Notes: generated by a model from the letters alone, not told the origin. A DNA stretch of 64,000 nucleotides from Allodiplogaster sudhausi (GCA_945643635.1 CALZFC010000066.1:109501-173500), one strand, 5' to 3'. Positions 47,512-60,363 are shown, numbered from the stretch's first letter. Numbers and translations are program-made.

Positions 47512-48351
47512 GAGTGGGTGAGAATGGATGTTGGCCGGCATCTCTCAAAGGCAGCGACTACTAATGAAGCGTTGTCTCTCAAATCCGAAAGTGCACCTCC
47601 CCGGCCACAAGTGTTCGTTCGCTATTGCATCGAGACATTCATTCGGCTAATCTCGACCTCCTCCCTCTTCTTTCGTCTTTGCTCTCTCTCTCATTCCCTC
47701 TCGCTCTCTTTCTCTCTTTCTGTCTATCCCTCTCTCTTTCTCTCTCTTTCTCTCTTTCTCTTTCTTCACAACACTCTATATTCCATGCCCCTTTTACCAT
47801 AACAGTAGCCAGCACGTGTCTTCTCACCCTCTCCTGTGTCCATTCTCCCTCCCTCTCTTTCTCTGCTCTCTCCTTCCGTCGTGATTCCCTCCTCTAACAT
47901 GCCACAGGCAAAGACCCGTTTCACTCTCGAATGCATGGCGCGCTTGCTGATTTCATTCCCCTGGGGCGTCTTTCCGCCTCCTCTGTTCTCGCCTTCAGCC
48001 ACTCTTTTTCTCTCACGTCTCCATTTCGAGAGCCCTCTATTGTTATCCATCTTCTCTCTCCCTCCACCTTTCCTCTCCCTCTCTCCTTTTCTCGCTCTCC
48101 TTTCATCGCTTCTCTCTCTCTCTTTCTCTCTCTATCTCTGTCTCTTTTCTCCCTCTCTTTCCTTCTGTTCTCTCTCCATGCTTCGCTCTTTTAGTGTATA
48201 CACTGCTCAACTTCACTTCCATTGGTCACTCCACCCTTGATTTACAGTGTAATCATTTGTTGACATCAGATAGGATTTGAAAGACCAACTCGACACTACC
48301 CTCATCTCACACAGCATTAGGTATCTTACCCCTTTTCTCTCTCTCTCTCGC

Positions 48352-48386
<35 letters not shown>

Positions 48387-49296
48387 TTCTCTTTCTCTTT
48401 CTCTTTCTCTCTCTTTCTAAAACATCTGCGTAGAATTGTTCTCCCCCTCCCGTTAATATGCCCCTGATTCCTAAAGAAAACTTCAGCAACAGATGAACTC
48501 CCACTCCTCTCCATTCATGTACGATATATGTATGTAGTACAGGTAGGGAGCAATAGAGAGCGAGGCACCCTCACACGCCAACCTTAACTCACATCCCCAT
48601 TATTTCGCCTCTCACGCTCTCTCTAATCTCTCTCTCTTTCTCTTTCTCTTTCTCTTTCTCTTTCTCTTTCTCTTTCTCTTTCTCTTTCTCTTTCTCTTTC
48701 TCTTTCTCTTTCTCTTTCTCTTTTCTCTTTCTCTTTCTCTTTCTCTTTTCTCTCGCTTTCTACCTCTCTCTCTCACTCTCTCTTTCTCTCTCTTTCTCTC
48801 TATCTCTCGTCATTCTCTACGACTCTCGTTCTCTCTATCTATCTTTGTCTATTTCTCTCTTCACGCGCCATTGCACCATTTCTGGAGTGTCAATAAAGAG
48901 AAAATTGAATGAAAATCAGTTTGCGCAGTTCCTCCTGATACTTTCTCTGATCTAAATAGTCTCTCGCACTCTTTATGTACTCTCTTTGCCTCTCTCTCTC
49001 ACACTCTCTCTCTCTCTTTCTCTTACTCTGAAATTACTTCTTCCACACCCCTGCTGGCTGCTCTCTGCGCTGCTCTGGTATCCCCTCCAATTTCCCCTTT
49101 CACATTGCCTGTCCACTTCTCCAACAACCCGTGCAAGAGATACTCATGTACCTTTTAAATTCAGCAATCATTTATTAAATGGAAGTTATTTTAATGAAAG
49201 CACCATTTAAAATTTATATGAAATTTGGATGAAGACGTAAAAGGAGAAAGAAATTGAATGAGAAAGAGGATGAGAGTGAGAAAGAGAGATGAGAGG

Positions 49297-49341
<45 letters not shown>

Positions 49342-49590
49342 CCGGTCTGTTGCGAGACTAGTGCTTAGTACATGGCTCTACCCTTCGATGGTATACCCAA
49401 TCCATTTCCATTTGTTTACTTCACTGAAGCAGAGCAGAGACGTCAACTTTGATGTGGCAAAAGGAGAGGGAGGGAAATGAATGAACGAGTTTCTTCCACT
49501 CTTTCTTCGGTGTCTCATTCTTTCTTCCTCTGGTAGAAAAGACTCATCGTGAGCAGAGCAGTGGTTGTATTTGGAATGAATATCATTTAT
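43480..49590. other. CT/GA repeat-dominated gene-poor region
   Basis: Mostly pyrimidine-rich sequence on the plus strand with GA blocks at 44870-45040, 45238-45265, 47410-47510 and 49280-49338, and (TTTCTC)n at 48640-48750. Short LRR-like or hydrophobic frames (for example at 43683-43740, 45880-46060 and 46140-46250) do not join into a gene. It may be a giant, repeat-inflated 5' part of the Toll gene. Confidence 0.4.
48636..48750. repeat. (TTTCTC)n hexamer array
   Basis: Same six-base unit as the large array at 8287-9175, about 18 units. Confidence 0.9.
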
Positions 49591-49594
49591 TGAG

Positions 49595-49735
49595 ATGTCT
49601 CCTCTCGTTATTCTGCTCCCGCCTGCCCTCCTCTTCCTCTCCATTCACACTCCTCCTCATGTCCACTCTTCTGCTCTCTCGACATCCACTCCTGGCCAAT
49701 GTTGCCACCACTCCACTGACACATGTCACTCTCTC
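49595..49735 (+). CDS. Candidate signal-peptide exon (Toll 5' end?)
   Basis: ATG 49595 opens MSPLVILLPPALLFLSIHT, a credible signal peptide, followed by CCHHSTDTC before a CT tract. It is in the right orientation and position to be the first exon of the Toll receptor, but no in-phase join was found. Confidence 0.3.
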
Positions 49736-49756
49736 TCTCTTTCTCTCTCTCTCTCT

Positions 49757-49811
<55 letters not shown>

Positions 49812-50639
49812 CCACTCTCTCTCTCTTTCTCTCACTCTCTCCCACTCTCTCTTTCTCTCACTCTCTCCCACTCTCTCTCCCACTCTCTCTCTTCCACTCT
49901 CTTCCACTCTCTCTCTCCCACTCTCTCCCACTCTCTCTCTCTCTCTCTCTCTCTTCCACTCTCTCTCCACTCTTCACTCCTTCGCTCTCTGTCACTCCAT
50001 TTTCTCCTTTTTCTCCCTCTCTCCAGCAAACTCGTTTTCTCTCTTTCTGTCTTGGTCGTTTTCTACTCCGGAAGTACATTCGTGACTGACTGCCAAAGAG
50101 TCAGAGCCTTTTTCTCTCCGAAATTGGCCAATCTTCTCCTCTCTTCTCTTGTACTAAACTGCCTCGCATAACTCTTCGTCATAGTTTGATCCATCCATTG
50201 CTTGTCAGCCCGATCCTCATTCTTGTCTTCGTGCCTTTTGTCTCGCAACCATTCTCTCACGATACATTATTTATTCTGAATTTAAGTTTCCCAGATTTTT
50301 ATGTCTCTTTCGGGGGCATTTGTTCAGCCTCTTCACGTTTTTTTTCTGCTCTCTCTCACTCTCTCTCTCTAACATCTCGCTCCCTCTCTTAAATTTACTT
50401 GGTCTGACCTTTTTCAACGACCTTGGTTGCTGCCTTTGAAATGAAAGAGTTGCAGATTGAAGGCGGTAATGGGAAGGAAGAGAATGAAGTAGCCGAGATT
50501 ACTCATGATTCCTCTATTCCTCGTTCTCCTCCTCCGCCTCCCACTCCTTCTCGCACAAAACTGTCCATACGGGTTAGTTGGGAGAGGAACGACGGCAACA
50601 ACACCGAAATGTTGAGAAATGGAAATAGAATGCTGAGAA

Positions 50640-50696
50640 GCACAAGCTGCTCGAAGAGAATGATGGATTACATCATTCTCTTCGAGCAGCTTGTGC
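50640..50696. repeat. Perfect 24-base stem hairpin
   Basis: GCACAAGCTGCTCGAAGAGA plus ATGA (50640-50663) is fully complementary to 50673-50696, with a 9-base loop TGGATTACA. GGAAATA/CATTTCC partly extends the pairing. It lies just upstream of the first clear Toll exon. Confidence 0.9.
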
Positions 50697-50751
50697 CATT
50701 TCCAAACGTAAAATTCAAATGAAATAACTAAGTGTAACTTATGATTGGAAG

Positions 50752-51287
50752 GTGCGAGTGCGTGGAGGGGAGTCGGCCGCCTGCATGGGATGCAGTGTGC
50801 AGTTGGCTTGAGCTGCCCCCCGAGGGCAGTCCTTTCTCTGCTTCTTCCACTCTCCGTTCTCTCCGTGTTCTCTGCTCATCTTCGACTCCTCATTCTCCTT
50901 CGGAACACCTTTTTCGAGGACTCCAGCATCTAAATCAACTTTCCATTGAGGTTCCTCGAACTCACCATCAAACAAATCTCTGTGTGTATGTATGTAGATA
51001 AATAACGGTTAAGGCGGTTAAGGCGCCAACACAGATGCTGGGGAAATGGTGATATGAATAGTTCCTTCTGTTTCCACTCTCAATTTCTCTGCCCTAGCCT
51101 TTTTGCTTTTTATCCCTTCCCATTTTCTATTTTCTAGTGGCCATCAACACATAAGAACCAGCCTACAGCTGCTGCACATCCAATTAATCTTTACCACTAC
51201 ACTTCTCCTTCCATATCTCACTGTGTCTCCCTCTTTCCCCCCCTAACCTTCTCTCTCTCCTTCTTTGTCTCTCTCCCGCTATCTCCT

Positions 51288-51324
<37 letters not shown>

Positions 51325-54300
51325 CTCCATCTTTCTCCCCTTTCTGTCTCTCCTCTATCCTGTTCTCTACTGATCCCCTTTCCAGTGTCGCATGACCCTT
51401 GCGTCATGTATTATCACTTCAACATGACATGCTGGGCTCTCATTCAAGACTCCTGAACATATGGGAGTGTGGCGCATCCCATGAATGGCTTGTAAGCTTC
51501 TCTTCTCTTTCTCACTCTCTCTCTCTCACTCACTCTCTCTCTATCGCTCGCTCTCTCTATCACGATTTCTCTCTCTCTCACTCTCTCTCTCTCTATCGTT
51601 CACTCTCTATCACGATTTCTCTCTCTCTCTTTCTTTCTCTCCTATTTAATGTCTGAACTCCTCGGTCTTGTAGTCTCGTTCTCAGCCTTCTTAGCTGCTG
51701 ATCTCTCTTTGCCCTCGATAGATCTTGAATTGCGTAAGAGTTCTCCTTCATGCCCAACACGCATATCTGGCAAACAATGGATATGGCATGCAAGGTCTTT
51801 CATTAGCATCGTACAATACCTCATTTCTTGAACTCTTCAGCGAATGGTGCTTTTTTATCCTTCTTTCCTGACTTGTTTGAGCTCATGTCACTGGGAGAGT
51901 CTCCTGATGGAGTACTCTTTGTCAACTTTTACTTCATCAGGCCACAGAACATTTTACGCTGAAATATACATACATATGTAACTCACATATACATTCATGA
52001 GAATTTACTAGCTAATGAATAAATAATTTCCCTTGATAGCTTGAGATGGCTCTAATCCTGCCTTGTTGAGGGTTGCGTGGTCTCGTCCTTCCCTGGGAAG
52101 CTCTTCTCAAATTTCTCTTCTCTACGTCATCTCGAGCTCATCCTCGTGAGTTCCAGATTCAATTATAAAACAATATAAGTAGTATGATCCAATCTGTTTG
52201 GCTGTATGTACATATGTATGTGCAAGTTCAGCCATCCCGTGTCCACGAAACGGAGCAGTGGCTGTCCTTGCCTGATGCCTTGTTCCATGGCTTGCCTCGT
52301 CTGCAACGACTGGAAGTGCGTGGCTGGGGCCTCCGCTCTCTTCCCTCCTCTCTCTTCTGCTCTCTCCCCCATCTCCAGGCTAGCCACCCACAGTTCTGTC
52401 TTGTTCCGATTCATCTTTCATACATTCTACTTGTATCTTCCGCTTCTGCAATGAGCCCCATCTGCCACGAAGGCTGACAGTTCTCACTCTCCTTCTCTCT
52501 TTATCTCATCCTCCTTTCTCTCTCTCTCGCTCTCTCTCTCGCTCTCTCTCTCTCTCTCTTCTGTATGTCTCATTTTCCTATTGTCTCCTGCTCTGATTTA
52601 CCCGAGCAGCGCAACTTCCCCATGTAGACATGAAGCCATAAGTATTTCCTCTGGGACTGCCCAGAGCAGCGGCTTCTCTTTGATGTTGCTTCCATTTCCT
52701 ATTGATCTTCTTGACATGCTAGCCTGTACAAATCCCCTTTCTTCACATCTTCTCGCTCAACCTTTGGGCGTAGTGAATGCATACCATCCATGTAATGTCT
52801 GTGTATTTATGTACATACATACATATGTACATATGTACATGAATGTACACAAATATAAGAACTTAATTCTTACATTTTTATTTTTTACAGTCTTTTGACG
52901 AAAATATTTAAAGATATACATATTTCCCTGTCGTCAAAGTCGGAGATAGAAGAAGTGTAACTTAAAGAAGAGAGAAACTCTGCTGTTCAGAAAGAGTGAT
53001 GTTCAGGTGCTGAATGTGTCAGGGAACAGTCTGAGTGAGAGTTGGCTGAGTGCCAGCTCGTCCTGCACGGCCTCGCAACTGATCATCGTGGACTTGTCTC
53101 ACAACGGGCTGCGCGAGTTGCTAGCGGATTCTCTTTCTTCTCTGCCCGCTGCTCGCCATCTGCTGCTCTCTCACAACTCCCTTTCCACTCTTCATTCTGC
53201 TTCCTTCAATCGTACTCCTCTCCTTCAACATCTCGACCTCGACTTCAATTCACTGCGGGACATTGGCTTTCTTCCTCGTAAGCACATCCAGAATATGCTT
53301 GTCATCCCGCGTAAACAAACTAAAATGTGAAGAATGTCTTGTTTTCCTTTTCATTCAAGCATCTACATAACACTATTAGTTATTTGATGTTTGCAGAGAC
53401 ATTGGTGTCAGTGGACGTGGCAGAGAACGATCTGGAATCCCTTCCCGAGTCCCTTCTTTCTCTTCCTTCTCTTGTGTTCCTGAATGCCTCTGGGAATCGG
53501 TTGTCATCTGGTCCTCGTCTGCAGTCTCTTGACCTGGAGACTGTCGACTTCTCCCGAAATGCACTGACTTCCTTTCCTCTCTTCGACAATGCAACCTCCT
53601 CCTTCCTTAAACATCTTCTCTTGGCTCGGAATCACATCAAGAATATCTCTGTGCCACATCTTCATCTTGAGCAGCTCGCATCGGTCGGCCTCTTCTCTTC
53701 CTTCTCACTTTCCCTCACTCATCACTTCTCAACTTCAGCTGGACATCTCCTCGAATGGCTTGACTTGGTTCGAGGAATCCTTCCTGTCAAGTCTTTCTGA
53801 GACCTTTTCGTCCTTGGATCTCTCGAATAACTCGCTGAAAGATCTGCCTCTCTCTTCTCTCTCTTCCCTCTCTCTTCGTACCCTCGATCTCTCCTTCAAC
53901 CAATTTTCAAAGGTTCATAATTTATAATCTTATATTTATTTTCCTTTATGTTAAGTTTCTTATCTCGATTTTACATAATACCACAAATATGACCATATAC
54001 ATATGTACATACATATATACATATATGTATAAATTTACATATGTAATATATACATAGAATTTTGAACGGGAAAACCAAGAGATGTTTGTATAATATCCGA
54101 TTGTGATTGAAGTTAATTGCAGGTTCCTCTCGCCCTGTCTCATCTCGCGAGATGCAACCGAATAAGTCTTCGTGGGAATGAGATCACGGCCATCGCTCCG
54201 TTCCTCTTCAGCCGTGTTCCACAACTGGAACATTTGGACCTCAGCAGAAATAAACTACAGGCAGTTAGTTCACTTTTATTCCTTTTTATGCAAAGATAAA

Positions 54301-56243
54301 ATGGTTTCGGAATGAGAGAGTTGAGATTCTTTTTTTTTGTAACTGTTTCATAAATATGTTCATGTAATTTAAAATAAATAAAGTTAGTAGGAATATAATG
54401 GATGACAGTGGTCTGATCGCTAAATATTAGTGAGATGACGATAAAATTAACTTTATTGTACTGGCGCTTAGGGTTCGTGTAACAAGGCAACTTTTGTTGA
54501 CTCCGGAATTAAAAGCGTGATAGAAATTTTGTTTCAATCTCCAAGGATTTGAAAGACAAGATTGTTCATGAGCGATAAGCTGCATGTTTAGGTGGGCGAT
54601 CATGAACTGTCCGACTGTCCATGGCTGACTTCTCTTTCTCTCTCTGCTAATCATCTCCATGAACTCTCTCCTGCCTCTCTCCACAAATGCGACTCTCTGC
54701 GTTTCCTCGATATCTCTGTAAATCGCCTTTCCTCTTTTTCTCTGCCGCCTTCCCTCTCCTCCCTTCGCCGTCTCAACATTTCTTCAAATGCTCTACTTGC
54801 CGTTGACTGGGACCGATTACCAACGAGAACGGAATTTGTATTCGCTGATAACAACAAAATTGAACGATTCTCTGGAACGGCGAATAAACAGTGAGTGAAG
54901 AGCGAGTCGAGATTGATATGATAAGGATGATGTCTTTTCTTGCTTGAGTGCTGTGCGTGTTCTGAGTCTGAATGGGAATGCCTTGGAAGGAGTGGAAGCT
55001 GCCAACTTCCCTCCTTCCCTCGAGCGCCTTTCTCTCTCTGGAAACATCCTTCGCCGAATTTCCCCTGGCACCCTCGCCAATCTCACTTTTCTTCAGGCTA
55101 GAATTTTCCAGAGTTGAACCTATTGCAAGTAAGACGAGGAGTGTGCAAGAAAAGGATAAACGGAGAATGAAGAAGAACATAGTGGGTTTAGGAACTGGAC
55201 GTGTCTGAGAGTCTCCTGGAGGAAGTGTCCTTTGGCTCTCTCCACATCCCGGATTCGCTGACTCCCCTTCGACTCGACATCCGACGGAATCCTCTGCTGT
55301 GTTCGTGTCAGCTGTCGTGGATGGAACAACAACTTTCATCAGTCAGTCGCCATTCCTTTTAGTTCTTAGTCTAATTCTGTGATTTAAATCCAGGCAAAGC
55401 CAAGATTGGTTATGCTTGGTGCGAATGAGACTCTTTGTACTCATGGATTGGACGGGAGGAAAGTGGAAGTGGTCTCTGCCAAGCAGCGGGACCTTCTTTG
55501 CAACTACACTACGGTTATTCTTTTATCCTTTTTGGCCTAATCTTTCTTTCATTGACTCGTCTCTTTCAAAACATGAAATATCCTCCCTTCTGTTATTCTC
55601 GAGGTATTGAACTTTGCGATGCAATAGTGGACATCTTTTAGCTATGCGATCCTGGTTGTGGATGTTGTGGCCTATCGTTGTGTGACTGCCGGAGCGAGTG
55701 TCCCCCTGGCTGTCGTTGTTTCCACGATTCCCTCCACTCTCTTAATCTCGTCCGCTGCCAGGCTCTCAGTGCTGCTGAAGCCAAGGTTACTTCCCTGAAA
55801 AGGGAATGATTGAGAGTTCTGGATGTTCCTTGCAGGCCTTCTCTCCGCGTAGCATTCCGATGTATGCAACTCACGTGTACTTGTCCGGCTTCCCTCTTCA
55901 GATCCTTAGGAAGAATTCATTCATTGCTCGTCCTCGCCTTCTCCAGTTGCACATCAACTCAACTGGCTTGGCTGAAATAGAGCCGAATGCGTTCAACAAA
56001 GTGACGAACCTTGAGGTAGGAAGACTTTTCTCACTCCCTTTTGAATCTTCCTGTCATTTATATCTCTTTTCTTTACTAAAGTTACTGGATTTGTCTGGGA
56101 ATCTGCTTCGGCGACTCCATTCGAATGTCTTCAACCGAACGGTCAAAGTCACTCAACTTTTCCTCAACGATAATCACATCGAAGATTTGGACGAGTCCGT
56201 CAGCCAGAAGCTCGAAAATCTGCAGCTTGTTGGTCCCTTCTCT

Positions 56244-56281
<38 letters not shown>

Positions 56282-57142
56282 TCCCATCTCTCTCACTCTC
56301 TTTCATTCTCTCTGTCTTCTTCCCTCTCTATCTTTAATCTCTCTCATTGCAGATGACACTGCACAACAATGCCCTGATGGATATCCCTGCCTCTCTGCCT
56401 CACTCTCCCTCTCTGCTCTCTGTTTCTCTGGCTGGCAATCCGTTTCGTTGTGACTGTGATGCTTCCCGCTTTGTCACTCAAAACTTTCTCCTACAGCAGC
56501 GCGAGAAGGTACATTATTTCTTTTATTAACACTTATTGCGTTTATTGTTATTTTTGAACTAAAAGTATTCATTGACTGGAGGGGGGGGGGGCGTTAATAA
56601 TCCCTCCATCAAAAGGTGCCTATCCTGGAATTGTGAATCAAAAAGATAGGTTTACTAGAAGAGGTATGCACAGTAGACGGGTCATGGCTGGCCTGCCCTC
56701 AAACCAGCTCCTCCCCTGCAGATAATCGACGCAGATCTTCTCTCCTGTGTTGAGAATGTCACCCGTGCTTTCCGTGAAAACGACACGACGATCTTGTCGG
56801 CCTTCCCGCCGAATATTGCAGATGACATCTTCCAGATAACAATGAATGGTCACCACTACATTTTCTCTCCCTCTCTCTCTCTGTCTCTCACTCTCCCTCA
56901 CTCTCTTTCTCGTAATCTCTCTCTCTCTCTCAGACTTCCTCTCCGAGATGAATTCTTCTCTCTGCGTTGCCAAGGCACCGGGAGTCTTCGGCAGTGACCT
57001 TTTCTCTTCTTTCCTCTCCGCTGTCCTCGCCTTCCTCATCATTTTCTTCCTTTTCTGTGGCTCACTGCTCCTTATATTAGCGATATTTGCCAAGCGGCGA
57101 CGATTACAAAGCAGGTACGGTGGAGAGAAGTTGACGAGAGCG

Positions 57143-57185
<43 letters not shown>

Positions 57186-57714
57186 GAGACAGAGAGATAC
57201 AGAGAGAGAAGAGAGCTAGAGATAGCTGGAGACAGTTTCAGTAGAGAAACAAGGTGTAGACAGAGGAAAGCACTGAGAGAGATAGAATATCCGTAAACGC
57301 ATCGGGTCTAAAAATAAAAAAAAGCACATGAAAAAAAAATAATTTTTTAAAGATATGCGAAGGCACCCTCGCTGTCGCGGTTCTCTTCGGGAAGCGCAAA
57401 TTTCTCTCCTCTGCCTCTCTCTCTGCCGTCCTCTCTCCTCTCCTCAGATGTCTTTGTCTCTTATTCCCTCTCAGACGAGAAGATGCACGAAGAAGACATC
57501 ATCCGTCGTCTAAAAGACGAGGACTTTTTGATCTGTCTGCTTCATCAGGACGGACCCAAATACGAACCAAACATGTTAGCTCTTACTTTGATCACTTATA
57601 ATTTCTGTCCCTCCCCCTTCTCTCTCTCTCTCTCTCTCTCTCTGTTTCTCTCTCTCTCTCTCGCTCTCTCTTTCTCTCTCTCTTTCTCTCTCTCACTCTC
57701 TTTCTCTCTCACTC

Positions 57715-57748
<34 letters not shown>

Positions 57749-58191
57749 ACTCTCTTTCTCTCTCACTCTCTTTCTCTCTCTCCCATATTAGTTCTTTCCA
57801 GTAGCACTCCCCCTTCCATTCCAGGCACGTCATCTCAGACGAGCTGACTCGTCTGATGAGGCAATCGTCTGCAGTGGTCATGTTAATAACTCGTAGTTTC
57901 GTTGAGCGGGAATGGGAGAAGATGGAGATCTCTCTGTCCCACAAGGTTTATGCAAGTGAGGGTCGGAAGCTGATCTCTGTTGTTTTCGAGGATGTCAACC
58001 AAGACGAGTTGCCCTCTGAACTGGGCAAATTGATCAGGAAGAATACCGTAATCAAGCGGCGAGACCCTCTGTTTCTGAATCTCTTTGACTCTGCCTTGCC
58101 CCTCCGCCTGCGGCACTCTCTTCACTCAGATAGTTGCTCGCAGATCTACTCGGACATGTACGGGACCGTGCAGGAGTCCCAAGTTGTCTAG
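50752..58191 (+). CDS. Toll: Toll-like receptor (multiple-cysteine-cluster type), N-terminus unresolved
   Basis: Earlier exons, approximate: 50752-50950 (CECVEGSRPP, LRR), 51841-51920, 52071-52145, 52232-52378. From 53007 the exons are in phase to the stop: 53007-53277, 53397-53683, 53739-53912, 54123-54263, 54592-54890, 54949-55096, 55192-55341, 55394-55513, 55642-55785, 55836-56015, 56082-56228, 56353-56508, 56722-56848, 56934-57114, 57353-57574, 57825-58191 (1037 residues plus stop). Order: many LRRs (DLSHNGLREL, DLSFNQFSK), LRRCT (NPLLCSCQLSWMEQQL), LRRNT (CDPGCGCCG, CPPGCRCFHD), two or three LRRs, second LRRCT (NPFRCDCDASRF), transmembrane (VLAFLIIFFLFCGSLLLIL), TIR (DVFVSYSLSDEKMHEEDI, LITRSFVEREWEKMEISLSH). 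This is the Drosophila Toll / nematode TOL-1 layout, a surface receptor signalling through TIR adaptors. Introns after 52378 and 55096 begin GC, not GT. Confidence 0.92.
57611..57783. repeat. (CT)n tract inside the TIR-coding region intron
   Basis: The intron between the two TIR exons (57575-57824) is mostly CT with regular TTTCTC and ACTCTC interruptions. Confidence 0.9.
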
Positions 58192-59385
58192 TCTTCCCTT
58201 CTTCTTTTGTCCATAATATTCACGGGTTCTCAACATGTCTTGTAGTCGCTTCCGGGTAGCTTCCGAGTGTGATTCTTTTTCTTTGCTCTCTCATGTTTCT
58301 GCTGTCTCTCGCTTGCCGTTTCCTCTTTCACATTCACAGGGTATTCTTCACCAATTGCCAGTCAGATCCTTACATACTCAGGATGTCTTGCCGTATCTGC
58401 TAACTACACTCACCGCTTATTCTCTTTCATTTCAAATTGTTTGTATGTATGGCCGGCACGCCGTGCTTTTATCATTAGCTCAATTTAAAAAAAAAGATGC
58501 TATTATTTATAAGAATAAAGACCTATTGAATACAGATAACGTGTGCAAGAGCGGGAGCATTAAAGGAGTGATCAATCAGAGAGAACATACAAATGCTATG
58601 AAGAAGAGATTTCAGGTGTTCCCGCTCCGTGAAACCATTTTTCATGTCAATTTTTTTTAACCACAAATAATTTTTGTCACAAAATTAATTATTCTTGCCA
58701 TGAATATCCTTACGATCATCTGTCACAAGCTGTACACTCGTTCTTTCTGGTTGGAGCCAGCCGCCGCCTTAAACCGGTAACCATCAACGAGGACATCATC
58801 GCGACCCAATAGCAAGGTGAAATGCCTAGTCAAGGAACACCTGCTGGCACAGATTTGTTTGCTTGATCAGCCAATGATTTGATGATCTGCTGAGATGCGG
58901 GGATAGCCGGGCGAAAACTAGTTTCTTTCAAAGTTCTGTACTCGATTGGAATCTCTAGTCATGAAATCGCAATATGTATTTAGGAAGCCAAGATTCCTTG
59001 CTACATGTTTTCTACTAATTTTGGAGCCTTTCCAAGCCGAAAAAGAATAAGGTGATTTTATTTGGCTGACCAAAATTTTTTTTTCGCGAAAACACCGAGA
59101 AGACAAGCGGAAAGAATTCATAAGCTATAAGGCCTCACAGGCAACTTGTTTGGCTAAGCTGCATGCACCAGACAAATTTACGTGCATAATTTCCAAATGG
59201 GTGTAGCAAATCGAAATAACGCATAAATGAAAAAAAACACTCGTTAATTAACTGCAAAAATCTCGAATGTTTATTGAAAATTTCAGAAAAGAGAACCCAG
59301 AAAGTAACAAGAACAATGGAACTTAAAACGGATTTGAAGAGTACAGGGAAGATCCGGGAGGAACTCAAGATTGGCCACTCATGGA
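58192..59385. other. Convergent intergenic region, Toll / eIF3j
   Basis: Toll 3' UTR on the left and eIF3j 3' UTR on the right (AATAAA on the minus strand near 59272). Between about 58724 and 58915 both strands show short gene-like frames: minus HFTLLLGRDDVLVDGYRF to a stop near 58725; plus FFLVGASRRLKPVTINEDI to a stop near 58812. I cannot decide whether either is real. Confidence 0.4.
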
Positions 59386-60240
59386 TCACATGAAGTCATC
59401 ATAATCGTCATGCCCTCCCCCTCCGAACTCGTACTCCATGTCGTCTTTGACTCCCTTTCCACCGGCAGCTTTCATGGACGGCTTGGCCTTGCCTTTGCCC
59501 CCTCCCTTGGTTGCTCCCACAACTCCTTTCTTCTCCTTGTCTGCAGTGGCCTTCTTCTCGTCAGCAATTGCCTTCAGAAGATTGCTCATCTTGCGTATCT
59601 CTGCTGCTTCCACTGCAAACAGAAGATAAGTAGGAATCAACTCTGAGATTAGACTGACTGGGAGCAGCGATGACATTGAGCAGTTTGCAGAGGAGGTCTC
59701 CGTAGTGACCGGCATTCTTGCGAGTTGCAATGAACCTGGCGATCTTCTCCCCCCACATCTCGAACTCTTCCTTCGACATGATATTCTCGTAAGACATGTG
59801 CTCGTCGTCCTCCTCTCCTCCTCCTCAAAAAGATTTCCTTGATTCCCCTACAAAGCTAAATGCCCCATCGAACAAAATTCTAACCAAACAACTCCTTAGC
59901 AAAAGAAAAGTCGCTTCTCCGTTGAATCTCTTCCTTCTCCTTCTCAGTCAGCTCTCGTCCCAGTTCCATGCTAAATGTCTGAAATAATCATGGTGATCAA
60001 CACCTTCTGGGCCCGCTATAACTGAGCAGAACTGACCGGAATATCCTTTTGCTTGCTCTTAGGCTTGGGTTTGGATGGCTGAGGAGCGGGGATGGCGGCG
60101 GCGTCCGGGACGAGGTCCTCCGTCTGCGGCGGAGGGGCCAAGTTGGTCACTTCGGGCTCGAAGTCATCATCATCTACAGAGGAATAGAGGAATAGCTAAC
60201 TCGCTTCTCGTCTCTTCTACTCACCCCAGTTGTCTGCCAT
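59386..60240 (-). CDS. eif3j: Eukaryotic translation initiation factor 3 subunit J
   Basis: Five exons: 60240-60225, 60173-60037, 59978-59885, 59823-59659, 59612-59386; 639 bases (212 residues plus stop), in phase. It begins MADNWDDDDFEPE, the conserved acidic start of eIF3j/Hcr1, then a Pro/Lys-rich linker (PAPQPSKPKPKSKQKD). A helical region follows (LGRELTEKEKEEIQRRSDF, AKELFG) and the core SKEEFEMWGEKIARFI. The tail is lysine- and glycine-rich and ends HDDYDDFM, matching the conserved YEDFM end. eIF3j binds the 40S decoding centre and modulates mRNA recruitment and recycling. Exon 4's acceptor (TTTTTGAG) was picked by phase. The gene follows SLC25A46 on the same strand with a 242-base gap. 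Confidence 0.94.
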
Positions 60241-60248
60241 CGCTGGAC

Positions 60249-60270
60249 TGCAAACACCCTGAAAATTCCT
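60249..60270 (-). promoter_or_regulatory. Unpaired 3' splice acceptor before eIF3j (likely trans-splice site)
   Basis: On the minus strand AATTTTCAG and then GTTTGCAG end 19 and 8 bases before the eIF3j ATG, with no donor between them and the upstream gene's poly(A) signal. This is the expected look of a spliced-leader trans-splice site; a normal 5' UTR intron is the alternative. Confidence 0.5.
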
Positions 60271-60363
60271 AGCACTCATCGCAGCAAACAATCAATGATC
60301 AATGGTAATGAGCGGATCATTTACCGCTGGTACAAAAAAAATGTTGGCAAAAGAAATAGCTCT

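Noticed and set aside
58235..58660. 141-codon ORF after the Toll stop
   Set aside because: No recognisable domain and ends in an AT-rich run; most likely Toll 3' UTR.
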